Shown here in pieces: positions 32,361 to 42,800 of a stretch of 51,342 nt of DNA. The DNA is from JBAZOY01 sp041648505 (lineage in GTDB: Bacteria; Desulfobacterota; Syntrophia; Syntrophales; CG2-30-49-12). Below the pieces are notes generated by a model that was given only the letters and a program-made list of their open reading frames with translations, ran no database searches and had not been told where the DNA came from. The DNA is taken from NCBI GenBank assembly GCA_041648505.1, contig JBAZOY010000010.1, forward strand, positions 1 to 51,342. The letters are read 5' to 3'. The translations under genes and the position numbers were made by a program. Numbering within the stretch: position 1 is the first letter of the stretch; each line of letters starts with the position of its first letter.

Positions 32361-33578
32361 TTATTTATGCTCTAATCCGAAGGTATCGTGAAGCACCGTA
32401 ACAGCAAGTTCGGTATATTTTGCTTGTACAACACATGAGATCTTTATCTCAGAGGTACTAATCATCATGATATTGATTCCCTCACTGGCAAGGGCGCTGA
32501 ACATCCTTGAGGCGACACCGGAATGGCTGACCATTCCCACACCTATAATAGATACCTTTGCTACATCTTCATCTATTTCTACTCTATCGGTTCCCACATC
32601 TTTTGCCACTTCTTTAATCAGCCGATAAGCTTCTTTTGCATCTTTTTTTGAAACTGTAAAGGTCAGATCGGTATATCCTTCTAGACTTGCGTTTTGAATT
32701 ATCATATCAACAACGATGTTATGCTCTGAAAGTGGTGTAAATAAACGTGCGGCTACACCATGCCTGTCTGGAACATGAACCACAGTGATTTTAGCCTGGT
32801 CTCGATCATAAGTTACCCCCGACACCACTTCTCTCTCCATATTTTCATACTCCTTAGTTACCATTGTTCCTCCCTCGTCGGTAAATGAAGACCTTACATG
32901 TATGGGAACATCATATTTTTTTGCAAGTTCTACGCAGCGAGGCTGAAGTACCTTTGCTCCAGCCCTTGCCATTTCCAGCATCTCGTCATAGGAAACAGTG
33001 GTCAAACGCCTTGCCTTACTGCAAATTATGGGATCAGTTGTATAAACACCTTCAACATCCGTAAATATTTCGCATACATTAGCTTTCAGAGCTGCTGCCA
33101 GAGCAACGGCGCTGGTGTCGGATCCCCCCCGCCCGAGGGTTGTAATGTTATTCCATTGGTCAACACCCTGAAATCCCGCCATAACAACAACGGTTCCTTT
33201 ATTGAGTTCATTTTTTATGGCCTCCGTATCTACCTTGAGAATCCTGGCCTTTTTGTGCGCCTGATCAGTTAATAACTTTACCTGGAAAGCGAGAAAAGAT
33301 TTAGCTCTGTAACCCATTCTATTCAAAATAATAGCAAGGAGAGCAACTGTGGTTTGTTCCCCAATGGAAATAAGGGCATCATATTCCCTTTCATCGGGGT
33401 CATCAGCTGCGCTATGGGCCATCTTTATAAGTCTGTCCGTCTCACCGGCCATAGCCGAGAGAACCACTACTACATCATCTCCCGCTTCCTTTACTTTGAT
33501 CACCCTTCGGGCAACATTTTCCATTCTTTCAATATCAGCAACCGAAGTACCACCATATTTTTGTACCACAAGTGCCAT
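32361..33578 (-). CDS. lysC: Aspartate kinase
   Basis: Phosphorylates aspartate at the entry to lysine, threonine and methionine synthesis. The 405 residues comprise the kinase domain (VQKYGGTSVADIERM, FQGVDQWNNITTLGRGGSDTSA, TDVEGVYTTDP) and two C-terminal ACT domains (ITVVHVPDRHGVAARLF, VSIIGVGMVSHSGVASRMF) that bind feedback inhibitors. This is the monofunctional form. Start ATG 33578, five bases after tsaE. No lysine riboswitch was seen, the leader being occupied by tsaE. Confidence 0.97.
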   Translation of the reverse strand: MALVVQKYGGTSVADIERMENVARRVIKVKEAGDDVVVVLSAMAGETDRLIKMAHSAADDPDEREYDALISIGEQTTVALLAIILNRMGYRAKSFLAFQVKLLTDQAHKKARILKVDTEAIKNELNKGTVVVMAGFQGVDQWNNITTLGRGGSDTSAVALAAALKANVCEIFTDVEGVYTTDPIICSKARRLTTVSYDEMLEMARAGAKVLQPRCVELAKKYDVPIHVRSSFTDEGGTMVTKEYENMEREVVSGVTYDRDQAKITVVHVPDRHGVAARLFTPLSEHNIVVDMIIQNASLEGYTDLTFTVSKKDAKEAYRLIKEVAKDVGTDRVEIDEDVAKVSIIGVGMVSHSGVASRMFSALASEGINIMMISTSEIKISCVVQAKYTELAVTVLHDTFGLEHK

Positions 33579-33581
33579 AAG

Positions 33582-34067
33582 TTAAAAACCTTCCCTTTTT
33601 AAAGCTGCTGAGAACAGAGCTGTTTTGTTCACACCGCTGGAAATATCAATCTCCCGTTCATTTTGATCCAGATAAGTAAGAAAAATAAACAAAGTATCAT
33701 CAGGAAGAATGCTCCTTATTTTTTCCGCCCACTCAATAACCATGACACCATTTCCTTCAAGATATTCTTCGTAACCGAGTTCCTCCAGGTCACGAATCTC
33801 CGACAGACGGTACAAGTCGAGATGATGAAGGATAAACCTCCCCGGATATTCATTAATAAGGGTAAATGTCGGACTTGTAATGTGATACTCTTCCGGTACT
33901 CCAAGACCCCTTGCAATCCCCTGGGCAAGAGCTGTTTTTCCTGCACCCAGCTCACCTGTCAGGGCGACGACATCTCCCTTTTTCAGGTTTTCCCCTAATA
34001 TTTTTCCGATGTGGAATGTTTCTTCCGAATCTCTGGAAATCAGATTAACATGTAATTTATCTATCAC
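33582..34067 (-). CDS. tsaE: tRNA threonylcarbamoyladenosine biosynthesis ATPase TsaE
   Basis: An ADP/ATP-binding protein that drives the threonylcarbamoyl-transfer step for A37 of ANN-decoding tRNAs. Walker A is GELGAGKTALAQG near residues 38-50, followed by SPTFTLINEY and HHLDLYRL and by VMVIEWAEKI. Length 161 is normal. It starts the tsaE-lysC-HhH group; acpS lies 15 bases upstream on the same strand. Confidence 0.96.
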   Translation of the reverse strand: MIDKLHVNLISRDSEETFHIGKILGENLKKGDVVALTGELGAGKTALAQGIARGLGVPEEYHITSPTFTLINEYPGRFILHHLDLYRLSEIRDLEELGYEEYLEGNGVMVIEWAEKIRSILPDDTLFIFLTYLDQNEREIDISSGVNKTALFSAALKREGF

Positions 34068-34082
34068 CTATCAGGATACCTT

Positions 34083-34460
34083 TCATTTTTCTAGGATAAC
34101 CATAGCAACCGCCAAAAAGGCTGTGTGAGAGAGACTTACATAAATAGCAGTTACGTCCGTATCCTGTAGGATACTTTTTGCCGTTTCACGGAGTTTTATT
34201 TCGGGCTTCCCCGCTCTATTGTTTAGTATTTCAATGTCGTTTAATCTTATTCCCTTCCACAAGCCTATACCTGCCGCTTTGAAAAAAGATTCTTTGGCAG
34301 CAAACCTTGCCGCATAATGAATGGCCGGAAAAGCCTGTTTTCTACAGTAATCAATCTCAGACGAAGAATACACCATGTTGGTAAATCGCTTCTCCCACCT
34401 GTCAAGAATCTTTTCTATCCGGCTAACCTCAACAGAATCAACGCCAATGCCGCATATCAT
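34083..34460 (-). CDS. acpS: Holo-[acyl-carrier-protein] synthase
   Basis: Transfers 4'-phosphopantetheine from CoA to acyl carrier protein. Signatures: GIGVDSVEVSRIEK with metal-binding D8, and FAAKESFFKAAGIGLW with E57, plus SLSHTAFLAVA at the end. I start at ATG 34460 (MICGIGVD) because GGAGG lies six bases before it; an upstream TTG and ATG in the same frame overlap that site. Length 125 is normal. Followed by tsaE on the same strand. Confidence 0.95.
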   Translation of the reverse strand: MICGIGVDSVEVSRIEKILDRWEKRFTNMVYSSSEIDYCRKQAFPAIHYAARFAAKESFFKAAGIGLWKGIRLNDIEILNNRAGKPEIKLRETAKSILQDTDVTAIYVSLSHTAFLAVAMVILEK

Positions 34461-34541
34461 ATTCATCCTCCGCAACTCATCCCATACTTAACCGAGTACG
34501 GTCAAGGGGACAGGTACTAGTAACATTATCCACCTTACTTT

Positions 34542-35450
34542 TTAATGCGCGATTCCCTCGATATAGCTAATCCAGCGAGGAGATCCTATAGAACACTCTC
34601 CATATTTTATCTTGAACCAGCCGGACTCTCCCCAATCGGTTCCCCAGCTGTTCTTACAAATCCAGTAGCCTTCAGCATTATTGTATCCTACTATGGCAAC
34701 CAAATGATCACCGACATATCCTCCGGAAACATGGTTATAGACACCACCTGTGTAGTTAAAGAAATCATCATATATATCCATTCCGGCAGGTAGTGGGCCA
34801 TAGAGATTTAGTGCGGTTCTTATCGAATCCACCGATGGCGATACATAACCCCATCCGCTAATTTTTACTTTCCCCGTTGAAAGATTCGGGCATATTTTCC
34901 GACCCTTTATCACTTCAATAAGGCATCGGGTATCAATTGCGTTGTAGGGTATGCATGACTCAAAAACTGTCCCGCCCCTCTTAAGAAAATTCAAAGTCTT
35001 ACTAAGATACCAACCATTACAATCCCCCTGACTGCAAGAAAGAAGGAACTGTTCTGATAGGTCGTCATCTACCGAAGGGTCGTTAGCTTCAATGTTTATC
35101 AGAGCCTCCATGGCTGCAAGCGCACCAAATGCCCAGCAACTGCCGCAGCCTCCTTGATTCCTGATAGGAGTGGTCCAGTCCCCGCCCCAATCACGCCAAT
35201 CAAACGTATCCGGAAGCTCTTGTTGTTCAAACGTTTTTTGAGTCATCTTTTCTGTAGGCGCAGGTTTCTTCAACCCGCAAAACCGTTTTTTCTCTTCTAA
35301 AGAAAGACCTGATACAGAGGTTTCTCCTGCCTGCCATTTTGCTCCCCTTTCCTTTATTGCCCTTTTGATGGTCTCAAGGTCTGCATTGGCTTTTAGGGGT
35401 AAAAGAATAAGGCCCAAAACTATCAATATACTTGTCACCGTTTTTTTCAT
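34542..35450 (-). CDS. Exported papain-like cysteine protease (C1A family)
   Basis: A signal peptide (residues 1-23) precedes a short propeptide-like region and a C1A domain: DTFDWRDWG, the active-site Q99 and C105 in RNQGGCGSCWAFGA, H249 in GDHLVAIVGY, and N267 in CKNSWGTDWGESGWFKI. All four catalytic residues are intact. C1 proteases are mainly eukaryotic but occur in some bacteria and archaea, where the roles are little known. The 302 residues with a clear signal suggest periplasmic or extracellular digestion of proteins. AAGGGGG precedes the ATG. It is single, with 66 bases to acpS and a 550-base gap on its other side. Confidence 0.95.
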   Translation of the reverse strand: MKKTVTSILIVLGLILLPLKANADLETIKRAIKERGAKWQAGETSVSGLSLEEKKRFCGLKKPAPTEKMTQKTFEQQELPDTFDWRDWGGDWTTPIRNQGGCGSCWAFGALAAMEALINIEANDPSVDDDLSEQFLLSCSQGDCNGWYLSKTLNFLKRGGTVFESCIPYNAIDTRCLIEVIKGRKICPNLSTGKVKISGWGYVSPSVDSIRTALNLYGPLPAGMDIYDDFFNYTGGVYNHVSGGYVGDHLVAIVGYNNAEGYWICKNSWGTDWGESGWFKIKYGECSIGSPRWISYIEGIAH

Positions 35451-36004
35451 GGGTTTCCCCCTTATTAAAAACGTTAAAATATTGTCCCTGTAATTCTTTT
35501 AAATACATAGCTATATTTAACAAAGATGTCAAGTTTTGTGTGGTTCCTGAGTCTTTTTCATAAACTGATTTATCGCATTTTTCAGCGATATTTTGAGGGA
35601 TAGTTATGGTTCGGAATGGCCGTATCGGTCAAAGTTTCACGTGAATGTCACTTCCAGTGGTTTCCTGAGGCGGAACTTCGTGCTGTTACTGTAAATATGT
35701 CATGGGAATCTACCAATAAAGCCGATAAGTTTGCAGCCACAACTCACTATCGTCTCCTTTCCCATTATCTTCTTTTCTTCGTACTTGAAAGGTAAAACTC
35801 CTTGTGCCATAATAACTTCACATCGTTTGATGATAGTTTTTGCGTGAAATTACTCTATTAACTCGGTTTTACATAGTTAAGAATAATTTTATGTTTTTTG
35901 GGGGAGGATTAAGAAAACCTTATTACATACGCCGTCTTTTAGAGGAAATATTCGTTCCATAAAGGTTGGTGAGTCAATAAGGTATCAGGAAAAGTACCCA
36001 CAGA
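35451..36004. other. Intergenic region between the protease and the DUF1599 gene
   Basis: About 550 bases with no gene I can support. A 59-codon plus-strand frame (35616-35795) has an ATG but no ribosome site and no homology. It includes the upstream sequences of two divergent genes. No repeats or hairpins of note. Confidence 0.5.
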
Positions 36005-36586
36005 ATGGAGGCTTCATTGTCAATAAAGACTGAAAGAGACTATGATGGAAACATCGCTGATTGTAAACAGCTGTTCTTAAATAAAGTGAGTGATTATGGC
36101 CCTTCTTGGATATTATTTAGATTACCTTCGCTTACTGATCAAATGTTGATCAAGGCTAAAAGAATTCGAAGGCTGGAAGAATTAAAAGGGAAGTCAATGA
36201 TACCTGAAAGTATAGATGTAGAATATCGCGGGATATTGAATTACTGCGTAATGGCACTAATTAACTTATGGTTTCCAGGTAAGATACCTTTATCGGATTC
36301 ATGTTTAGCGGGAACCATTGTGCTTGAACCTTCTGTACTGAAAGATTTATACGATCAAGTAATTAGGAAAACTAAGGAACTTATGTATAGAAAGAACCAT
36401 GATTATGGAGAAGCATGGAAGGAAATGAGAATTACGTCAATCACCGACCAGATACTTGTCAAGATATACAGAATTAAAGCTATTGAAGAACACAAAAAAA
36501 AGTTGTTAGCTTCTGAAGATATTGATGCCCAATACAGTGACATTTTGAACTATTGCGTGTTCGCATTAATTAAACTCAAAGCTTAA
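36005..36586 (+). CDS. DUF1599 protein (Nmad1 family) with two tandem domains
   Basis: The 193 residues are two copies of one domain: residues about 18-88 and 118-190. Each has KVSDYGPSWILFR or YRKNHDYGEAWKEMR, then a SLTDQMLIKAKRI or SITDQILVKIYRI stretch, then a run ending YRGILNYCVMALINL or YSDILNYCVFALIKL. DUF1599 (also called Nmad1) is linked to nucleotide modification in some phages, but two-copy bacterial forms like this are common and uncharacterised. The ATG at 36005 has no ribosome site; a TTG in frame at 36017 has GGAGG five bases upstream and may be the real start. No neighbouring gene suggests a job. Confidence 0.75.
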   Translation: MEASLSIKTERDYDGNIADCKQLFLNKVSDYGPSWILFRLPSLTDQMLIKAKRIRRLEELKGKSMIPESIDVEYRGILNYCVMALINLWFPGKIPLSDSCLAGTIVLEPSVLKDLYDQVIRKTKELMYRKNHDYGEAWKEMRITSITDQILVKIYRIKAIEEHKKKLLASEDIDAQYSDILNYCVFALIKLKA

Positions 36587-36646
36587 AGACATTATGAAAA
36601 TGATAAGTAGAATCACTAAGGATTCATAACAGATTAACCTTTGCAC

Positions 36647-36674
36647 TTTACATTTATCCACGCCATGTTATATT
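36647..36674 (+). promoter_or_regulatory. Candidate sigma-70 promoter for aroA
   Basis: TTTACA (36647-36652) and TATATT (36669-36674), spacing 16, about 150 bases before the aroA start. A 50-codon open frame without a start codon lies between it and aroA. Confidence 0.4.
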
Positions 36675-36824
36675 GTCGATATAGAGTAAAAAACGTAAGC
36701 TGCTTCGGATCTTGGACGAGAGACGTTCCCTGCTTTATGCTGCAGTTGAAGCCTTTTTGCTTGAAAGGGAGTCTTCCCGCTCAACAAGATTTTTCAGCCT
36801 GCTCAATCTTGAAAATTTAATCCT

Positions 36825-38099
36825 ATGCTGGAAATAAAACCAATCGAAAAGTTACAGGCAACGGTTACGGTGCCGGGATCGAAAAGTTACACCCAGAGGG
36901 CTCTAGTCGTCGCTTCCCTCGCGAAGGGAGAATCCTTCCTGCAAAATGCCCTCATTTCTGAAGATACCCGTTATCTAATGGAAGGACTGCGCCGTCTCGG
37001 TACAGGAATAACAATATCCGGTGATTCTATTGCAGTTACAGGGACAGGAGGGTGCATCCTAAATCCGCATCGAGAGATCTTCCTGGGAAATAACGGTACC
37101 GCTCTGCGCTTCTTAATGTCGCTGGTTGCCCTTGGAAGTGGAAATTACATCCTCACGGGGGAAAGTCGTCTATGTGAGAGGCCGGTTAAGCCCCTTCTGG
37201 AGGCCTTGAATACACTTGGTGTCTATGCTTACAGCAGAGACAGAGATGGATATCCACCCGTGGTGATTGAGGCAGATGGTATTCCGGGTGGCATGGTAAC
37301 ATTGACCAACGTGGAAAGCAGCCAGTATATCTCCTCACTTCTCATCAGTACCCCCTATGCCAAAATAGATGTTGATATCCGCTTGCAAGGTCGTACGTCG
37401 TCTCTTCCTTATATTGATTTAACCGTGAAGGTCATGGAGTGTTTCGGTGTAAAGGTCAGAAGAAAGGGGGATGACAATTATTACGTAAAGTGCGGTCAAA
37501 AATATGCGGGTCAGAGATACATTGTCGAAGGCGACGTGTCCAGTGCCTGTTACTTTTTTCTGGCCGCTGCTCTCTGCGGCGGGCGGGTCAGGGTCCTGAA
37601 CATAAATCCCCGTAGTGAGCAGGGAGATATGAGATTACTCCGCATCATGGAAGACTTTGGCTGTTCTGTATTGCGGGGAGATATGTGGATTGAGGTCTCA
37701 GGAGGTAATCTGCCTGGTGGCGAATACGTGGTCGATATGGGCGATATACCTGATATGGTACCGACTATGGCCGTTTTAGCGGCATTTCGACCCGGACGAA
37801 CCGTGATCACAAATGTTTCACACCTGCGGATAAAGGAAAGTAATCGCCTGGCAGCGCCGGTAAATGAACTGAATAAGATGGGTATTGTCGCCGGGGAAAC
37901 GGATGATGGACTCATCATTACCGGGGGGAAACCCCATAGTGCCGAGATAGAGACATACAACGATCACCGGATTGCCATGAGTTTTGCTATTGCGGGACTT
38001 GTCACTCCCGGAATCAGGATTAAGAATAGTGCCTGTGTTAATAAGTCTTTTCCCGGCTTCTGGAATGAACTAAAAAAACTTTCACATTCCCCGTTTTGA
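36825..38099 (+). CDS. aroA: 3-phosphoshikimate 1-carboxyvinyltransferase (EPSP synthase)
   Basis: Joins shikimate 3-phosphate with phosphoenolpyruvate in aromatic amino acid synthesis. The 424 residues include VPGSKSYTQRALV (18-30), LGNNGTALRFL (the form LGNAGTAMR is usual), ERPVKPLLEAL, and NDHRIAMSFAIAG near the end. N-terminal alignment is good, and the aspartate-rich D-motif DMGDIPDMVPTMAVLA and catalytic RIKESNRL are present. It is not in a larger aro operon here. Ends with a convergent gap of 68 bases to the exported protein gene. Confidence 0.95.
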   Translation: MLEIKPIEKLQATVTVPGSKSYTQRALVVASLAKGESFLQNALISEDTRYLMEGLRRLGTGITISGDSIAVTGTGGCILNPHREIFLGNNGTALRFLMSLVALGSGNYILTGESRLCERPVKPLLEALNTLGVYAYSRDRDGYPPVVIEADGIPGGMVTLTNVESSQYISSLLISTPYAKIDVDIRLQGRTSSLPYIDLTVKVMECFGVKVRRKGDDNYYVKCGQKYAGQRYIVEGDVSSACYFFLAAALCGGRVRVLNINPRSEQGDMRLLRIMEDFGCSVLRGDMWIEVSGGNLPGGEYVVDMGDIPDMVPTMAVLAAFRPGRTVITNVSHLRIKESNRLAAPVNELNKMGIVAGETDDGLIITGGKPHSAEIETYNDHRIAMSFAIAGLVTPGIRIKNSACVNKSFPGFWNELKKLSHSPF

Positions 38100-38167
38100 A
38101 TAATTGTTTTATCTTTCTAACACGTTGTAATGATCAGCGAAGTTATTTTTGCGATCTATAGCATCTG

Positions 38168-39865
38168 TTACTTGACATAGCCAGCTATACCTTCAAAGCG
38201 ATATCCTCTTTTTGCAGAGCCCTCCCCCTTAGGATCAGTAGTATAAAAGTGGCAACCTTTAGAAGTATTGAACCACCGGTACAATTCCCTTGTATCGGTC
38301 AGCCGGGAGGTTGCTATATTTCCTATGGCTCCCTCAAAAATATAACCCATCAGAGATTTGCCCCCACCGCTTCGATCATAAGAATAAAAATAGTCCCCTG
38401 TTTGGGGGTTATACCATCTGTAAAAATCGGTGGTTCCCGGTGTTCCATGACTGAAGAGTCTAAAAACTAATTCCCGTTTTGTATACCCGCCGAAATGGAT
38501 TTTATCAGCCTCAGCAGGAGGATTGGTTGTGTACAGATACTTAAAGCCGTTCTCGTAACGATAAACATCTATAATTCTCCGTATATTATCCGCTGATACT
38601 TCAAGTGCTACTTCAACAACAGCTTCTCCTCCATTGGAACCAATAACAACATTCTCGTGGTAACAACCGGAATTTAGTTGTTGCGTATTTATTACCAGAT
38701 TAACATAATCTGTTTCTATGGTTGTTGCACCAATCTTGGGCAAGACTTTGATCCATCCTGGTGGTCCTTTCATCACATTCCTGCCGTAAGTTTTTACCCC
38801 TTCGATAGTAACAAAGCCACCACTGTTAACGAGAGTCAGGATGTGAGGGCCGTCCGGCAGGCCTTCAGCAACAAGAAAATCCGCTGATTTTTTCTGTTTA
38901 TCGTAGCAATCATCCATATTTATGAATTTATTATCTATATAGGCCAATAGAATCCCTCCTGCTGGATTTTTCCATGAAAAAACGGTGATTCCCGTTCCTG
39001 AAAATTTATATTTCAGTATATCAGTCTTGTTATAGAGAGAAGGATAACCATTTTCCTCCAACAGCCTGCCAGAGGTACTTATGGTGTCTTTCAAACGCTC
39101 TGATATTTTATAGATACCAGTTTCTTTTACTTCTTCATTTAAAAAAGAGACATATCGTCCCGGTCTCGGCAACCTGCTGAGTTCCATGTCTTGGTTTTCA
39201 GGAATAGTTACCTTCCATTCTAAGGTATTCCGTCCTTTATTAGTTAACTTAAGTCTTCTACTGACCTGTCCGACCTGTTTGATAATCCCGAGGTCTAACC
39301 TGCTAAGTCCTACTTCTAACAGAGGAGCAGATTTTTTCTCAACTATCCTGAAAGTAAAAAAGACATTTCTTGTTCCACCAGTTGAAGTTAACTTAATTAT
39401 TTCCCTGTGGGTTCCTGCTGGCAGGTCTTTTCTAAAGCTGATGAGATTATTATTTAATTCAATATTTAACTGTATTGGATAGAGTTCGCTCTCAATCACG
39501 CTTTCCTTGAAGTTGTCTTGAGATTTAAGATGAATCCGCAGAAAATCAGGCTCGTCTCCTAAAATGCCTGATAATTCTGCTTTTTCCAGTGGGAGCCACC
39601 CCTCTGGCCCGCTGGCCTGCCAATGTAAAATTACTGAACCAAAATTTTTCAGCGTGAGCGAACCCACCACATCTTCACCAGGACCAATACTGCCTAAATC
39701 TATTTCTCTGGGTGTAACTGACAAAACCGGTCCGACAATAGTAGCGTTCACTGGGGATAATTTACTGAAACGATTTATGTTCTCTTGACTTGATAACCCC
39801 GCTTTCATCATAAGCAAGATTAAAACAGGTATAATGATGGTTGCTATGTAAAATCTTCTCTTCAT
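38168..39865 (-). CDS. Exported protein with ASH/BACON-like domains and DUF5648 repeats
   Basis: An N-terminal signal (first 26 residues) precedes two or more immunoglobulin-like modules of the ASH type (VLSVTPREIDLGSIGPGE, LEVGLSRLDLGIIKQVG), and a C-terminal 140 residues with three repeats of the DUF5648 form: DVYRYENGFKYLYTTNP, DFYRWYNPQTGDYFYSYD and ELYRWFNTSKGCHFYTTDP. DUF5648 occurs in secreted bacterial proteins and may bind sugars; that is inferred. A Sec signal and all-beta build put it outside the inner membrane. It follows recC by only nine bases, an odd partner. No function can be named. Confidence 0.75.
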   Translation of the reverse strand: MKRRFYIATIIIPVLILLMMKAGLSSQENINRFSKLSPVNATIVGPVLSVTPREIDLGSIGPGEDVVGSLTLKNFGSVILHWQASGPEGWLPLEKAELSGILGDEPDFLRIHLKSQDNFKESVIESELYPIQLNIELNNNLISFRKDLPAGTHREIIKLTSTGGTRNVFFTFRIVEKKSAPLLEVGLSRLDLGIIKQVGQVSRRLKLTNKGRNTLEWKVTIPENQDMELSRLPRPGRYVSFLNEEVKETGIYKISERLKDTISTSGRLLEENGYPSLYNKTDILKYKFSGTGITVFSWKNPAGGILLAYIDNKFINMDDCYDKQKKSADFLVAEGLPDGPHILTLVNSGGFVTIEGVKTYGRNVMKGPPGWIKVLPKIGATTIETDYVNLVINTQQLNSGCYHENVVIGSNGGEAVVEVALEVSADNIRRIIDVYRYENGFKYLYTTNPPAEADKIHFGGYTKRELVFRLFSHGTPGTTDFYRWYNPQTGDYFYSYDRSGGGKSLMGYIFEGAIGNIATSRLTDTRELYRWFNTSKGCHFYTTDPKGEGSAKRGYRFEGIAGYVK

Positions 39866-39874
39866 GATAGCTCC

Positions 39875-42800
39875 TTAAAGTTCCTCCATGTACTTAAAAA
39901 GTGTTCCGAAAATCTCTTCAGCTACTTCTTGAAATTCACTGTCCAGGGGGCTGGTTTCCCCAAAACAGATTTGATAATAAGGATCCTCGCCTTCACCTGG
40001 TTTTCCACGATTATCATCAGTGCCACGCCATACCTTTCTCGCAGAACGTATTACATCTTCCCGTTTCTTTCCCATTTTAGAAAGCTGCCAGGCATATACC
40101 CATGATGTCTCCGGGAAAAACTTTAAAGGATTCGATAATCCTGTCCAGTATATATCCATAAGACATTCAAGTATTTCTTTATGCTTTTCGACAGGTGTGT
40201 ATACCCATGCCCCATCCTTTCCCAGGAGGACGCTTCGATGGGGATATTGCCGGGGTGCCAGACTGTTCAAAAGGAGATGGTGGATCCATAGATTCAGATA
40301 ATCTTTGGCATTTAACTTTCCATAGCGCCAGTGAATCAACCCATCGGCATAGATGGAACTTATCCGCCCACCCAGCTTGAATCTAGAAATATTCAAATTG
40401 ATATCGATAGGACAGAACTTGTCTCCCGTAAAATACCGCTGTGTCCTGTTGACAAATTCAGATACATCTTCAGTTATTTTGTGGTAGCGATATTCACCAA
40501 CCTTGCCGGGGGGAAGCTGCCCTGACGCTCTCGCAACGGAGAATAAACCCTCCTCCCTAATTTTCCTTCCGGAAAGTCCCTTTTCTATAAGGGTTTGTTC
40601 CAGGGTGTATCTTTCGATGCCCTTTAGATCAAAAGATTCTCGTTCCTCGAGGATTCGATACTCTTCCTCAAGACTCAATTGCAAACGTTTTTTCAAGAGG
40701 AATCTGGCCGGATTTCTAAAAAAATTTATTAAATTGAGCACATCAACAGCCTTCCATTCTTTAGAGGGTTCAGACAGACCCTTGGTGATTAATTCCTTTC
40801 TTTCCCCTGATGGTTTCGGACAACAGCGGGCTGCTCTGAGATTCTCAAGGGAATAACTAAACAGTTTGTCATTTCCCGTAAAGTATTCCGGGTTGAAGGC
40901 CTGAAGGCGGTGCACTGTTATCAGGTGATCATAAATCTTTTCTCCGGGGAATTCAAAACCATGTTCAATGTAATCGAGAAGCTCACTTACCAGAACTGAT
41001 GGCTGGATTGAACTGTTATCCTCAATGCTCTGTCCGATATAACTTATTAATAATTTTTCCCTGGCAGAAAGAATAGCTTCGAGGAAGAGGTATCTATCGT
41101 CACTTCGCCGTGAACGATCCCCTGCTCTGGGGTGTATTGCCATTAAATCAAACCCGATGGTCTTTGAGCGTCGCGGGTATTCTTCGTTATTCATTCCGAG
41201 AAGGTAGATTACCTTAAAGGGTATGCTCCGCATGGGAAGCATTGTGCAGAACGTGAGTCCACCAGTCATAAAGCCATATCCAAAACCCTCTCTTTCCACA
41301 TGACTTCTAAAATATGACTTAATGACCTCTATTTCAACTGTTTCATCGAAACCGGATAACATCTGTTGGTCCGCAAGATTCTGAATGGTTCCCCGTAGTA
41401 CCTGCGCCTCACTTTCCCTTACTTCATCAGTTAAAAAGAAACTGTTAAGAATATTTGTAAGGGTTTGTGACCATTCGTTGAGGGTCCGGGAATGGTTGAG
41501 GGTTATGACACGGGAGAAAAGGAAGTGCGTATATTCGAGAAACTTTCCCAGTATAAGGGTCTCTTCCCCCTCGATACAATCGTAAGGGAGTATCCCGTTA
41601 AACATATTTTCGTTCTTTCCCGGCATAGCATAGCCCAAAAGGAGTCGATTCAGGCCAGCTTTCCATGTATTTTCCCAAAACTCAGGGAGCCCCATCTGAC
41701 GGCGGTTCTCTCCGTCAACTCCCCACCTTATTCTGAGTTCTGCAGTCCAGTGCCTTATCAGTTCCATGTTCTTTTCTGAAAGCCCAAATTTTTCCCGTAC
41801 CCTCTCCATTTCAAGAATTGAAAGTACCTGTGATACTCCGAAACGGCTGCCGGAGAGGTCGAGAATTTTGAGGAAGCCATCAATTACTGCACTTTCTCTC
41901 CTGATGCTTCTGTCGGCAATATTGAAGGGTATTCTCCATGGTTCGCTAACTGAAGGACCCTCTCCTGGTGTATCAAAAACCGCGCGGATAAAAGGGGTAT
42001 ACGCCTCAATATCCGGCGCCATGACGAGGATATCTCCGGGCAGTAGTTGTTTGTCTTCTTCAAACATAGCGAGGAGGTTATCATAGAGCACCTCGACCTC
42101 ACGCATGGGACTATGACAGGAATGTATCTGGATAGAAGCGTCGTTCGGGGAGATGGTAGTTTTATCGCAGCCGTTCTGTCCTCTGTCCCGGAGGTTTAGA
42201 ATATCAGACCGGATAGATGTGAGGAGGTTTTTCTCCCCCGGGTCAATAAAGAGATCTTCTTCCTGTGCGTTTAGGTCTAAAATGAAGGTGAAAAAATCCC
42301 TGCCCATGGTTCCCATGGAGGCCAACAGAGTGTTTCCCTTTTCAAGATATAACTCTTCCAGGGGAAATTTCCCCTCTCCCTTCTGAATTTTGACCTTTTT
42401 TAGTTTTCGAATAATTTCCTTCTCTGATCGGATATATCCCCAAAACTCAAGGGAGGGGTTTATAAGAAAAAGGTTAACTTCAATGCGCCGTGATATTTCA
42501 TCAAATATCTCCATGTGGAAATAGGGCAAAAACGAAACGCCGAAGACAGAAATTCGTGCGGGAAGACCTGTCACTGTTGCGGATGGATCCCGAATATTTT
42601 GTAGAAAGGATTCTCTTAGCGCTGCGGGATGAGTGCCTTTTTTGAGCCTTGTCAGCTCTCGCCAAAGCTCAGCCTGCCAGAGCTCATCGGTTTGTCCAAT
42701 ATCTTCCCTTTCCCATGCAATTATCATCTCCGGACGAAAGATCAGATATTGATCAAAGACAGCAGCGATTCGCTCTGCAAGCTGGAAACACTTTAGATTT

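Noticed and set aside
35616..35795. 59-codon plus-strand frame from ATG
   Set aside because: No ribosome site, no recognised motif, in the middle of a non-coding gap.
36685..36837. 50-codon open frame that overlaps the aroA start
   Set aside because: Looks helical and protein-like but lacks an ATG or ribosome site; may be a gene remnant, not provable.
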